Positions 25,445-33,742 of a stretch of 64,000 nt of DNA are shown here, piece by piece; position 1 is the first letter of the stretch, and every line of letters begins with the position of its first letter. Source of the stretch: Proteiniclasticum sp. GTDB lineage: Bacteria > Bacillota > Clostridia > Clostridiales > Clostridiaceae. The translations under genes were made by a program, and so were the position numbers. The notes under the pieces are model-generated. The model was not told the origin of the DNA, did not search any database, and worked only from the letters and a program-made list of their open reading frames with translations. Location: NCBI RefSeq assembly GCF_003514505.1, contig NZ_DOPX01000012.1:1-64000 (forward strand). The letters run 5' to 3'.

Positions 25445-27139
25445 TTATAATTTGGTATCGTCTACTGAATCCAGATATGCTTTGATTTCTGGCATAATGG
25501 ATGGAATGGTCTCAGGCAGGAATGGATTTTTCAGTCCAGCCAGTTCCACAAGTTCCAGGAACGGCTTGCTTCCACCTTCTTTACAAAGTGCAACATAATC
25601 ATCCCAAGCTTTCTTTCCTTCCTTACGGCTTCTCATAAAATACTGCAGCGCACATACTTGAGCCAAAGTGTAGTCGATGTAATAAAATGGTGATGTAAAA
25701 ATATGAAGCTGTTTAAAGAAGAATCCACCTCTGTTGTACAGGTCATTCTCTTCATAATCCTTCAATGGCAGGTATTTCTTCTCAATCTCTCTCCACTTTG
25801 CCTTTCTTTCAGCAGGAGTAGCTTCGGGATGCTCATATACAAAATGCTGGAACTCATCCACTGTAACTCCATAGGGAAGGAAGAGCAGTGTTCCCTGAAG
25901 ATGGGAAAACTTATATTTTTCCGTATCTTCCTCAAAGAACAGATTCATCCAAGGCCATGTGAAGAACTCCATGGACATGGAGTGGATTTCGCATGCTTCG
26001 TAGGTTGGAAAACTGTACTCTGGAACCTCATAGTGTCTTGAGGAGTATACCTGGAACGCATGACCAGCTTCATGAGTCAGTACGTCGATATCTCCTGAAG
26101 TACCATTGAAATTAGAGAAAATAAACGGAGCCTTATAATCTGCAATATATGTGCAGTACCCTCCTGCCTGCTTTCCTTTTTTGGTAACCAGATCCAGAAG
26201 TTCATGCTCTGTCATAAAGTCAAAGAACTCTTTTGTTTCAGGAGAGAGTTCTTCGTACATTTTCTTGCCGTTTTCGATGATCCATTCTGGGCTTCCTTTA
26301 GGTGTAGCATTTCCTGTGGTAAACTCTATGGCTTCATCATAGTACTTGAGACCATCCAGTCCAAGTCTCTTGGCCTGACGCACGCGCAGATCCTTCACCA
26401 CCGGAACAATATGGTTCAGGATCGCTTCGCGATATCCTGCCACTTCTTTTGGACCGTATTCAGTCCTTAGAAGACTGTCATAGGCCATCTGCACATAGTT
26501 CTCATACCCTAATTTCTTTGCCATTCTTGTTCTTACTTTGACCAGTTCATCATAAATCCTGTCAAACTCAGCCTCATGTTCCTTGAAGAACCCTGAATAA
26601 GCTTCATAGGCAGATTTTCGAACCGCTCTTTCTTTATGTTCCATAAATGGAATCAGACCGGAAAGATTACGTTCTTCTCCTTCAAACTGAATGCTCGCTG
26701 AAGCAACCAGTTTGGAGTATTCGGATGAAAGCTTATTCTCTTCCTGAAGATCTTCGATGATTTCAGGTTTGAAGGCTTTCACTGAAAGCTCAGCAAGGTT
26801 GAGTAGATGCTTGCCGTATTTGTTTTCAATCTCTGCGCGGTATGGTGTATTTAGAATAATATGATAAAAACGTGTCACAAGATTCTGCAGTTCAGGCATT
26901 GCCATATCCACATAATCGGACTCTTTATCATAGAACTCATCTCTGGTATCAATGCTGTGACGAATAGATACCAGCTGGAACATAGTCTCCACATGCAGCC
27001 TCAGTTGTATGAATGCATCCATGTGCTGTAAAAACTCTTCCTTTGTTGCTGCTTTTTCCATGGCAGAAAAGAGCACATCCGCTTCTTTTTTGATTTCCTC
27101 TACCACAGGACGTTCATACTTGTAGTCTTGAAATTTCAT
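25445..27139 (-). CDS. pepF: M3 family oligoendopeptidase F
   Basis: A 564-residue cytoplasmic zinc peptidase that cuts oligopeptides. The zinc motif is in DVLTHEAGHAFQVYSSRHYE (HEAGH), followed by the distal glutamate region TYEACEIHSMSMEFFTWPW, typical of the M3B group. No signal peptide. Length matches the clostridial M3 oligoendopeptidases. It lies 10 nt downstream of the DUF503 gene. Confidence 0.93.
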   Translation of the reverse strand: MKFQDYKYERPVVEEIKKEADVLFSAMEKAATKEEFLQHMDAFIQLRLHVETMFQLVSIRHSIDTRDEFYDKESDYVDMAMPELQNLVTRFYHIILNTPYRAEIENKYGKHLLNLAELSVKAFKPEIIEDLQEENKLSSEYSKLVASASIQFEGEERNLSGLIPFMEHKERAVRKSAYEAYSGFFKEHEAEFDRIYDELVKVRTRMAKKLGYENYVQMAYDSLLRTEYGPKEVAGYREAILNHIVPVVKDLRVRQAKRLGLDGLKYYDEAIEFTTGNATPKGSPEWIIENGKKMYEELSPETKEFFDFMTEHELLDLVTKKGKQAGGYCTYIADYKAPFIFSNFNGTSGDIDVLTHEAGHAFQVYSSRHYEVPEYSFPTYEACEIHSMSMEFFTWPWMNLFFEEDTEKYKFSHLQGTLLFLPYGVTVDEFQHFVYEHPEATPAERKAKWREIEKKYLPLKDYEENDLYNRGGFFFKQLHIFTSPFYYIDYTLAQVCALQYFMRSRKEGKKAWDDYVALCKEGGSKPFLELVELAGLKNPFLPETIPSIMPEIKAYLDSVDDTKL

Positions 27140-27149
27140 CGTTTGCCTC

Positions 27150-27440
27150 CTAATAATTTTCTCTGTAGTATTCTTCCCCCATCAGCTCCACATCGAACTG
27201 CTGGAGTAAAAACTCCGTAATACTTTGTAGCGTGGACTCTACCATATCTTTGGATGTGGATATCACCGACAAAGCTAAAACAATACTCTGGTGCACATCC
27301 TGATGATCTGCTTCTATCACCGAAACATTAAACTTGGATCTTACCTTCGATTTCATGCTGGAAACAATGCTTCTTTTTTCTTTTAACGAATGGACATACG
27401 CGACTCTGAATGTGAGCACAGCCACTCCTTCATGTATCAT
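27150..27440 (-). CDS. DUF503 family protein (YlxP-like)
   Basis: A 96-residue small protein of the DUF503 family. The conserved core VHSLKEKRSIVSSMKSKVRSKF and NVSVIEADHQDVHQS is complete. In B. subtilis the homologue YlxP lies in the infB-rbfA region; here it sits between the fusion gene and pepF. I take the ATG at 27440 because it starts the domain and overlaps the upstream stop by 4 nt (ATGA); the frame is open for 7 more codons. Function unknown. Confidence 0.85.
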   Translation of the reverse strand: MIHEGVAVLTFRVAYVHSLKEKRSIVSSMKSKVRSKFNVSVIEADHQDVHQSIVLALSVISTSKDMVESTLQSITEFLLQQFDVELMGEEYYRENY

Positions 27441-28834
27441 CTGAAAAGCACCGCCCTGCATGGAGAAGCTTCCGCTCCCTCAATCTTCAGAGGCAAAACC
27501 GCCAATCTGTATATACCAGGCTCCACATGACTGAGTTCCAGATTCTCCAAAATTATTATATCACTTTCAAGAAGTAATTTATGCAATGGATATGGATAAT
27601 CTTGTTCGATGGATTCATGAACTGTACCTATCAGCTGAACTCCGTTTTTCAGAAACATCCGCGCTCTATCTTCTGTGAGATATCCTTCTTTTGAAAGGAT
27701 ATTTTTTACGCCATAAGGGATTGGGTCTTGAAAACTCGACACCACAGCCGTTTCACCAAAAAACCTCTCCAGTTCAAAATCATCTGCTGTTTTCCCATTT
27801 TCGATGAAGTGTGACGGAAAATCCATATGGGTTCCCGAATGGGTGCTAAGAGACAACTTCCTGAGAGAGAACCCGTCCTGGGAAATGCTGTTTTTTTCTT
27901 CCACAACCACTTCCGGGTCTCCTGGGTAAACCTCCATACCATGGCTGATGTGTTTTGTGATATCAATAATTTCCTTCTCTGCCTCCTTATCTCTTTGGCC
28001 AATGTCTCCTTCTTGATTGTGAGATAACCTGAAAAACGGGGTTCTCTCTCTGATGCTGTCCCAGTTTTTTATAAGATAGCGAGCAAAAAGAATGGTAATA
28101 ATACCATTGGCCAAAAGAAGCAGGACTCCCAATACACTCACCAGTGCACTTGTTTCGGACGTCTGCGCCAGAAGTAATGGCATCACAAATGCAATGAAAT
28201 TATTGAATGCATGAGCTCCCATGGCGAGATACAAGTTTCCGGTTTTATGGTAAATAAAGCAGAGCACGAATCCAATCACGGCAGTAGGCACCATGGTTTC
28301 CGCATGAAGAAATCCAAAGATGAGAGACGATGTAATCATCGCAAACAGCGTGCTTTTTCTTTTGGCGATGAGATTGAATAAAATCCCTCTAAATAAAATC
28401 TCTTCCACAATGGGCGCAAGCACCACAATGGCTAAAAAGATCATACCAATCTGCAGATATCCAGCCTGTTCTATCATCAGCTCGATCGATTCCGATGCCC
28501 CCAGATAAGATTCGAATAGGCTCGGGAATAAAAACTGAATCACCAGTCCATAGAGCACACTGACCAGACTGCCAATAAAAAAGGGAGCCATCATAAGAGG
28601 CAGCGAAAATGTCTTTTTATCACTCGTGAGCACCTTTTTTTGCTCCTGACTTGTCAGCCCCCGATTAAAAAAGGCAAAGAACAGTACTACATAAAAAAGA
28701 ATCTGCAATATATAGATCAAGTTTTGAGGCGCTCCAGATTCACCCACGATCACCACCAGCAGAATATAGGAAAAAAATACCCCAAATAGAAGCAGGAGAA
28801 ATTTAGTTACGCTCATATTTCTAAACTCCGTCAT
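27437..28834 (-). CDS. Fusion: CPBP intramembrane protease domain plus cyclase (kynurenine formamidase-like) domain
   Basis: A 465-residue two-domain protein. Residues 1-260 are a polytopic CPBP/CAAX-type protease: EEILFRG at 144-150 (Glu144, Glu145, Arg149), FGFLH at 173-177 and HAFNN at 208-212 (His208, Asn212). Residues 288-465 match the metal-dependent cyclase family: DITKHISHGMEVYPGDP, then HSGTHMDFPSHF at 332-343 (His332, His336, Asp338, His342) and a C-terminal GAEASPCRAVLF. Each domain is normally a separate protein. The linker (260-287) is charged and contains two SD-like stretches in its DNA (27982-27988 and 28006-28011), but no ATG, GTG or TTG lies in frame just after them. Substrates are unknown. 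Confidence 0.85.
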   Translation of the reverse strand: MTEFRNMSVTKFLLLLFGVFFSYILLVVIVGESGAPQNLIYILQILFYVVLFFAFFNRGLTSQEQKKVLTSDKKTFSLPLMMAPFFIGSLVSVLYGLVIQFLFPSLFESYLGASESIELMIEQAGYLQIGMIFLAIVVLAPIVEEILFRGILFNLIAKRKSTLFAMITSSLIFGFLHAETMVPTAVIGFVLCFIYHKTGNLYLAMGAHAFNNFIAFVMPLLLAQTSETSALVSVLGVLLLLANGIITILFARYLIKNWDSIRERTPFFRLSHNQEGDIGQRDKEAEKEIIDITKHISHGMEVYPGDPEVVVEEKNSISQDGFSLRKLSLSTHSGTHMDFPSHFIENGKTADDFELERFFGETAVVSSFQDPIPYGVKNILSKEGYLTEDRARMFLKNGVQLIGTVHESIEQDYPYPLHKLLLESDIIILENLELSHVEPGIYRLAVLPLKIEGAEASPCRAVLFR

Positions 28835-28901
28835 GATTGTTCCTCCACATATCTTTTTATCTTATAGTTTCAGTATATCAAATAGAGTTCTATCTGAATA
28901 T

Positions 28902-28936
28902 AAGAAAAAACCTGAGTATTGCTACACAGGTTTTCC
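28902..28936 (-). terminator. Intrinsic terminator after ychF
   Basis: AAAACCTG and CAGGTTTT form a stem of 8 bp around a 12-nt loop. The minus strand continues with TTCTT after the TTTT of the arm. It lies just after the ychF stop. Confidence 0.75.
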
Positions 28937-28946
28937 ATACGTAGAA

Positions 28947-30041
28947 TTAGACATTGAATCTGAAATTCACCACATCGCCTTCTCGCATCACATATTCTTT
29001 TCCTTCAATTCTATATAAGCCCTTTTCCTTTGCGTGGGCTTCAGAACCAGATTCCATCAGTGCATCATAAGAGATGACTTCAGCTCTGATAAAGCCTCTC
29101 TGGATATCAGAGTGGATCTTTCCAGCCGCCACAGGAGCCTTTGTGCCAACTTTAATGGTCCAGGCACGGATTTCCTGAGGTCCTGCCGTAAGAAAGCTCA
29201 TGAGCCCCAGAAGTCTGTAACTTTCCTTAATCAGCCTGTCCAGTCCAGTCTCATTGATTCCGTACTCTGCCAGCATCTCAAGTTTTTCATCATCCTCAAG
29301 ACCTGAAAGCTCCTCTTCCAGTCTTGCACAAATGGTCACAAGTCCTGCATTCTCGTCTTTAATATACTCCCGGACTCTTTTGACCAGATCATTCTCTTCC
29401 CCGGACATCAGATCCTCTTCAGAAATGTTCGCTGCATACAGCACTTTTTTTGAAGTAAGAAGAAACAGTCCTCTGATCACTTCCTCTTCTTCCTCAGTGG
29501 CATCAAAAGTCCTCACAGGGAAACCTGCTTCCAGATGCGCTTTGATTCTTTCCATGAGATCATACTCCGCCTGTGCTGTTTTATCGCCAGAACGTTTCAG
29601 CTTCATGGCCTTGTCCATTCTCTTCTCCAAGGTTTCCAGATCAGAAAAAATCAGTTCGAGATTTATGGTTTCAATATCTCTGATTGGATCCACATTACCT
29701 TCCACATGGACAATATTATCATTTTCAAAGCAGCGCACCACATGAATGATGGATTCCACTTCTCGGATATGGGAGAGAAACTTGTTGCCCAGCCCTTCTC
29801 CCTGGGATGCTCCTTTTACAAGTCCTGCAATGTCATAAAACTCTACATGAGCATACACTTTTTTCTTTGAATTATAAAGCTTCTCCAGCGCATCAAGTCT
29901 TTCATCTGGTACTGTTACAACGCCAACGTTAGGCTCAATTGTTGCAAATGGATAATTTGCAGCTTCTACTCCAGCCTTGGTGATCGCATTGAAAAGAGTA
30001 CTCTTTCCCACATTGGGCAATCCTACAATTCCTAATTTCAT
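28947..30041 (-). CDS. ychF: Redox-regulated ATPase YchF (OLA1-type)
   Basis: A 364-residue Obg-related P-loop protein that prefers ATP and binds ribosomes. The P-loop GLPNVGKST is at 6-14, the switch region has YDIAGLVKGASQGEGLGNKF, and the C-terminal TGS domain ends with AKEKGLYRIEGKEYVMREGD and VVNFRFNV. Full length. It stands alone between two terminators. Confidence 0.96.
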   Translation of the reverse strand: MKLGIVGLPNVGKSTLFNAITKAGVEAANYPFATIEPNVGVVTVPDERLDALEKLYNSKKKVYAHVEFYDIAGLVKGASQGEGLGNKFLSHIREVESIIHVVRCFENDNIVHVEGNVDPIRDIETINLELIFSDLETLEKRMDKAMKLKRSGDKTAQAEYDLMERIKAHLEAGFPVRTFDATEEEEEVIRGLFLLTSKKVLYAANISEEDLMSGEENDLVKRVREYIKDENAGLVTICARLEEELSGLEDDEKLEMLAEYGINETGLDRLIKESYRLLGLMSFLTAGPQEIRAWTIKVGTKAPVAAGKIHSDIQRGFIRAEVISYDALMESGSEAHAKEKGLYRIEGKEYVMREGDVVNFRFNV

Positions 30042-30119
30042 ACATTTATTTCCTCACTTTTCTCTATTACATCTAGTCAATTATACAGATGATTAGATGA
30101 TTAATCAAGAATACTAAGG

Positions 30120-30158
30120 AAAAACCCCGGCGGGTCAGTAAAACTGATGCGCCAGGGT
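30120..30158 (-). terminator. Intrinsic terminator after the first Dps gene
   Basis: The minus strand folds CCCTGGCG with CGCCGGGG (one mismatch), with an inner CAG-TTTTA-CTG hairpin, then TTTTTCC. It lies 12 nt after the Dps stop at 30170. Confidence 0.85.
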
Positions 30159-30169
30159 AACAGCTCTTC

Positions 30170-30613
30170 CTATGCTAATGTGGAATTCAGCATCCAGAGT
30201 TCTTTCTGGTAATATGCTGTAAACTCATTCATAATGTCTACAGTCGGATCATCTCCAGCCTTCTCTGCTTCTTCCTTAACTTCCAGAGTCAGGTTCAGAA
30301 GATATTCAAAATCCTTCTTCACAACCTCAACAAATTCAATGTCCTTACCAAACTCTTCGGAGCGTTCTTCAATCTTTGCAATCTCCAGAACACCTTTTAA
30401 AGATGCAACAGGCTTATATCCAAGCTGAAGCATTCTTTCTGCCACTTCATCCATATCTTCTGTCACTTTGTTGTAGTATCCCTCAAAAAGCTCGTGCATT
30501 CTATGGAACTGCTTTCCAGTCACATACCAGTGTACGTTATGAAGCTTTGTGTACATCACTGTAAGATCTGCAACATACTGATTCAGTTTTGTTTCCAACT
30601 TTGTTTTTGCCAT
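30170..30613 (-). CDS. dps: Dps-family ferritin-like protein (copy A)
   Basis: A 147-residue Dps/MrgA-type ferritin that stores iron and protects DNA from peroxide as a 12-mer. The inter-subunit ferroxidase centre signature is present: NVHWYVTGKQFHRMHELFEG, then KVTEDMDEVAERMLQLG. By my count it differs from copy B (30731) at about 24 of 147 positions, near 84% identity, most of them outside the ferroxidase motif. It has its own terminator. Its upstream region (30614-30700) has no PerR-like box, unlike copy B. Confidence 0.92.
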   Translation of the reverse strand: MAKTKLETKLNQYVADLTVMYTKLHNVHWYVTGKQFHRMHELFEGYYNKVTEDMDEVAERMLQLGYKPVASLKGVLEIAKIEERSEEFGKDIEFVEVVKKDFEYLLNLTLEVKEEAEKAGDDPTVDIMNEFTAYYQKELWMLNSTLA

Positions 30614-30670
30614 TATTTATTCCTCCATTACTCTACAGTTACTATAATCTGTTCGAAGTGCCTTTGTTCA

Positions 30671-30699
30671 CTTACCTCTTATTATCAGTAGGAGGTAAG
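30671..30699. repeat. Inverted repeat upstream of Dps copy A
   Basis: CTTACCTC (30671-30678) and GAGGTAAG (30692-30699) form an 8-bp inverted repeat with a 13-nt spacer, between the copy B terminator and copy A. It could be an operator or an mRNA hairpin; I recognise no known consensus. Confidence 0.4.
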
Positions 30700-30724
30700 T
30701 AGAAAGCCCCCGCTAAGGGGGCTG
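30700..30724 (-). terminator. Intrinsic terminator after Dps copy B
   Basis: AGCCCCC and GGGGGCT pair over 7 bp with a 5-nt loop, followed on the minus strand by TTCT. It separates the two Dps genes, so they are independent transcription units. Confidence 0.8.
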
Positions 30725-30730
30725 GTCATA

Positions 30731-31174
30731 TTAAGCTAATGTAGCCTTGATCATCCAAAGCTGTTTCTGATAATAAGCAGTGAACTCATTCATGATGTCT
30801 ACAGTTGGATCATCTCCAGCCTTGTCTGCTTCTTCCTTAACCTCGAGTGTAAGCCCAAGAAGGTATTCAAAGTCTTTTCTGACGATCTCAACAAAATCAA
30901 GATCCTTTCCAAACTCTTCTCCTCTTTCTTCAATCTTTGCGATTTCCAGTGCACCTTTCAGTGTAGCTACGGGTTTGAAGTCAAGCTGAAGCATTCTCTC
31001 TGCTACTACATCCATGTCTTCAGTGATCTTGTCATAATACATTTCAAAAAGTTCATGCATTGCGTGGAACTGTCTTCCTTCTACATACCAATGCACATTG
31101 TGCAGCTTTGTGTACATTACTGTAAGATCTGCAACATACTGATTCAGTTTGGTTTCTAAATTTGCTTTTGCCAT
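30731..31174 (-). CDS. dps: Dps-family ferritin-like protein (copy B)
   Basis: A 147-residue paralogue of copy A in tandem. The ferroxidase motif NVHWYVEGRQFHAMHELFEM and KITEDMDVVAERMLQLD is intact. Differences from copy A include Arg38 to Ala and Gly45 to Met, close to the metal site. The ribosome binding site GGAGGT is at 31180-31185. Its promoter region carries a near-perfect PerR box, so peroxide induction is likely for this copy. Confidence 0.93.
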   Translation of the reverse strand: MAKANLETKLNQYVADLTVMYTKLHNVHWYVEGRQFHAMHELFEMYYDKITEDMDVVAERMLQLDFKPVATLKGALEIAKIEERGEEFGKDLDFVEIVRKDFEYLLGLTLEVKEEADKAGDDPTVDIMNEFTAYYQKQLWMIKATLA

Positions 31175-31189
31175 AATTTACCTCCAATA

Positions 31190-31207
31190 ATTAGAACAGT
31201 TTCTAAT
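31190..31207. repeat. Second inverted repeat in the Dps copy B leader
   Basis: ATTAGAA-CAGT-TTCTAAT is a perfect 7-bp inverted repeat with a 4-nt centre. It abuts the PerR box and ends 4 nt before the ribosome binding site. It may be an mRNA hairpin or a second operator. Confidence 0.4.
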
Positions 31208-31222
31208 TTATAATGATTATTA
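31208..31222. promoter_or_regulatory. PerR-type operator upstream of Dps copy B
   Basis: The sequence on the plus strand is TTATAATGATTATTA, matching the Fur-family PerR consensus TTATAATnATTATAA at 14 of 15 positions. It lies about 34 nt upstream of the Dps copy B start codon and just downstream of the predicted transcription start, where binding would repress. In B. subtilis PerR controls the Dps homologue mrgA. Confidence 0.75.
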
Positions 31223-31235
31223 ATTTGTTATCTTT

Positions 31236-31264
31236 ATAATACACGAATCTCTATTAATTTGCAA
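31236..31264 (-). promoter_or_regulatory. Candidate sigma-A promoter of Dps copy B
   Basis: On the minus strand TTGCAA (31259-31264) and TATTAT (31236-31241) are 17 bp apart. Transcription would start near 31229, just before the PerR box. Confidence 0.55.
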
Positions 31265-31302
31265 GTGCTTTCCGTGGATTTTTCGTAAACAAAGTATAAC
31301 AA

Positions 31303-31950
31303 TTATTGACGACCATAAATTTTGTCAATGACCACAGCAACGATATCCTCTTTAAGGTTCTTTGATTTTTCAACAATATCGTCTGTTTCCTGTTTCATTC
31401 TGATATTTTCATCATTGACTTCAGATCCAGCCAAGTTGATGAACACATTGAGAGCCGCTCCTTCAATGGCACTATGAATCAGGATCGCTGCTACTCCCGC
31501 ATCTGAAATCGCATTTTTGTTTCCAAACTCTGTGGCAATCTTCAATGCATCATACATAGCAAAGGATTCATGAACCAACTCTTTTGGAATCTCCAGCACT
31601 TTCACTTTGGAGCGGTCGATTGCTCCTTTACGAAGCGATTTCTCATCCTCGGTTGTTTTAGCCATGGAAAATGCATCCATAAGCTCATCAAATGCACTGG
31701 CATCTTCCTGCATAAGTTTCAGATACTTTTCTCTAAATGCATCTGTCTTTTCCCTGGCTTCTTTCATTGCTTGTATGACGGATTCAGGATAATCCTTAGA
31801 TACTTTCTTATCAATGGTCAGATTAAAAACCATAGAAGTAAGTGCCGCCGCAAGAGATGCGCTCAATGCCGCCGCAGCTCCACCCCCAGGTGTTGGTTTT
31901 CCTTCTCCGAGCACTTTTGTAAAATCATTGATGGATAATTCTCTTAACAC
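31303..31950 (-). CDS. Cyclodeaminase/cyclohydrolase family protein (FTCD C-terminal type)
   Basis: A 215-residue all-helical protein homologous to the cyclodeaminase half of formiminotransferase-cyclodeaminase and to clostridial methenyl-THF cyclohydrolase FchA. The family motif KPTPGGGAAAALSASLAAAL is near the start, and INLAGSEVNDENIR near the end. It begins with GTG, 8 nt after GAGGTG. It lies just downstream of hutH, which favours the role of processing formimino-THF from histidine breakdown, but hutU, hutI and the formiminotransferase are not in this window. Confidence 0.85.
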   Translation of the reverse strand: MLRELSINDFTKVLGEGKPTPGGGAAAALSASLAAALTSMVFNLTIDKKVSKDYPESVIQAMKEAREKTDAFREKYLKLMQEDASAFDELMDAFSMAKTTEDEKSLRKGAIDRSKVKVLEIPKELVHESFAMYDALKIATEFGNKNAISDAGVAAILIHSAIEGAALNVFINLAGSEVNDENIRMKQETDDIVEKSKNLKEDIVAVVIDKIYGRQ

Positions 31951-32068
31951 AAAATCACCTCTTATCTATTATTGTAGTACTTCCTCTTGTTAAAATCATC
32001 TGCATTTCCTGATATTAATGGAACATTATCATAATATTAACATAAAGTAGTATTTTTATCTAATTTTG

Positions 32069-33547
32069 TTACAGTACTGTATTCAATATCTCATAGACTT
32101 TATTCATTTCCTCATGCATGATTACATCCTTCTCCAGAAAAGGTACAACGCCTCTGATTTTCTCATAAATCGGAGCCGTACCTTCCCCCAGTGTATAACC
32201 ATGACGGAAATCAATGGCCTGACAAGCGGCAAAAGCCTCAATGGCAAGGACTCTTCTTGTATTTTCTACAATCTCACGTAATTTTCTCGCTGCAGTATTT
32301 CCCATGGATACATGATCCTCCTGATTGGCAGAGGAAGGTATCGAGTCTACAGAAGCTGGATGTGAGAGCACTTTATTTTCAGAAACCAAAGCCGCTGCTG
32401 TATATTGGGGAATCATAAAACCAGAGTGCAGGCCTCCAGAAGGAGCCAAAAATGCAGGCAGATCATTCAGCTGGTAGTTCACAAGTCTTTCCAGCCTTCT
32501 TTCAGAAATATTCGCCAGCTCACTGACCGCAATGGCAAGGTAATCAAAAATAAGGGCCATGGGTTCACCATGGAAGTTCCCTCCAGAATAAATTTCATCT
32601 TCACTGAGTACTATGGGATTATCTGTTACCGCATTCAGCTCTATTTCAATCTTCTCCCTTGCAAAGTCCAGGGTGTCTAAGATTGCACCATGAACTTGGG
32701 GAATACACCGGATGGAATAGGCATCCTGAACACGAATATCATTCTGCTTCGTTACAAGAGTAGACCCTTTCAGTATTCTCAGAATCTCTTTTGATACTTC
32801 AATCTGACCTTTGTGGCCTCGAACCACATGCAGCCTCTCATCAAAGGCTGTGGTAATTCCACGCAGTGCCTCCATGGTCAGCGCAGCTGTGTGATTTGCT
32901 GTCCTCAACGCTCTTTCAGCATCATAGAACGCATGAGCTCCAATGGAAGTCAGCGCTTGGGTTCCGTTAATGAGCGCCAACCCTTCCTTCGCTTCCAGCA
33001 CTACAGGATGGATGCTTGCAAGATTCATCGCCTCTCTGGATGGCATGATTTTCCCGTTGTATTCAGCCATCCCTTCTCCAATCAGTGTGAGCACCATGTG
33101 CGCCAAAGGCGCCAGATCTCCAGATGCACCTAAGGAGCCCTTCTCGGGAATCACAGGGTGCACTCTCTTGTTCAGCATCTCAAGAAGAGTTTCAACGGTT
33201 TCCAGCCTGATTCCTGAAAAACCACGAGCCAGTGCGTTGACACGAAGGAGCATCACACCGCGTACCTCTTCAGTTTTCATCGGATGACCTACACCACATG
33301 CATGAGATACGATGAGGTTGCGTTGAAGGTCCTTCAGTTCGTTCACACTGATTTTAACTTCAGAAAACTTACCAAACCCTGTATTAACACCATAAACTGC
33401 CTGAGTGCCTTCAGCGGCTTTCTCCAGCGCTTTTCTTGAATGCATGATACGGTTTCTAGTATCCACACTCAGGGAAACTTCCTCGTTTTCTCTAGTGACA
33501 CGGATAAAATCCTCCAGTGTCAATGTTCCATTTTCTATAATAATCAT
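32069..33547 (-). CDS. hutH: Histidine ammonia-lyase
   Basis: A 492-residue enzyme that removes ammonia from histidine to give urocanate. The MIO prosthetic group forms from Ala-Ser-Gly at 141-143 in GSLGASGDLAPLAH. The active-site tyrosine is in VYGVNTGFGKFS (Tyr52). Other conserved blocks are LTKQNDIRVQDAYSIRC-like and PQYTAAALVSENK. Full length. The adjacent cyclodeaminase gene is the only other candidate histidine-pathway gene here. Confidence 0.95.
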   Translation of the reverse strand: MIIIENGTLTLEDFIRVTRENEEVSLSVDTRNRIMHSRKALEKAAEGTQAVYGVNTGFGKFSEVKISVNELKDLQRNLIVSHACGVGHPMKTEEVRGVMLLRVNALARGFSGIRLETVETLLEMLNKRVHPVIPEKGSLGASGDLAPLAHMVLTLIGEGMAEYNGKIMPSREAMNLASIHPVVLEAKEGLALINGTQALTSIGAHAFYDAERALRTANHTAALTMEALRGITTAFDERLHVVRGHKGQIEVSKEILRILKGSTLVTKQNDIRVQDAYSIRCIPQVHGAILDTLDFAREKIEIELNAVTDNPIVLSEDEIYSGGNFHGEPMALIFDYLAIAVSELANISERRLERLVNYQLNDLPAFLAPSGGLHSGFMIPQYTAAALVSENKVLSHPASVDSIPSSANQEDHVSMGNTAARKLREIVENTRRVLAIEAFAACQAIDFRHGYTLGEGTAPIYEKIRGVVPFLEKDVIMHEEMNKVYEILNTVL

Positions 33548-33696
33548 CTTCCACCTCCCATACTCCCATCATAATATGAAACCGTTTAATTTTCCATAGA
33601 GCTTTAACAATCTGATGGAAATAGTTCAATAAATCATCTGTCAATTCTCAAACCCATAAAATATTATCCGAATATTCGAAATCTGATAACTTGCAG

Positions 33697-33736
33697 TAAA
33701 AAAGAGCAGAGGAAGCACTGGGGCTCCTCTACTCTA
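33697..33736 (-). terminator. Intrinsic terminator after aspS
   Basis: An imperfect 11-bp stem (AGAGTAGAGGA against TCCTCTGCTCT) with an 11-nt loop, followed on the minus strand by TTTTTT, lies just after the aspS stop. It ends the relA-to-aspS operon. Confidence 0.85.
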
Positions 33737-33742
33737 TGCTGT

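Noticed and set aside
32024..32040. AT-rich palindrome ATTATCATAAT between hutH and the cyclodeaminase gene
   Set aside because: It looks like a Fur-family site at first, but the half-sites are in the wrong order compared with PerR or Fur boxes.
33669..33678. CGAATATTCG palindrome upstream of hutH
   Set aside because: Only 10 bp, next to the aspS terminator, matching no operator I know; expected by chance in a window of this size.
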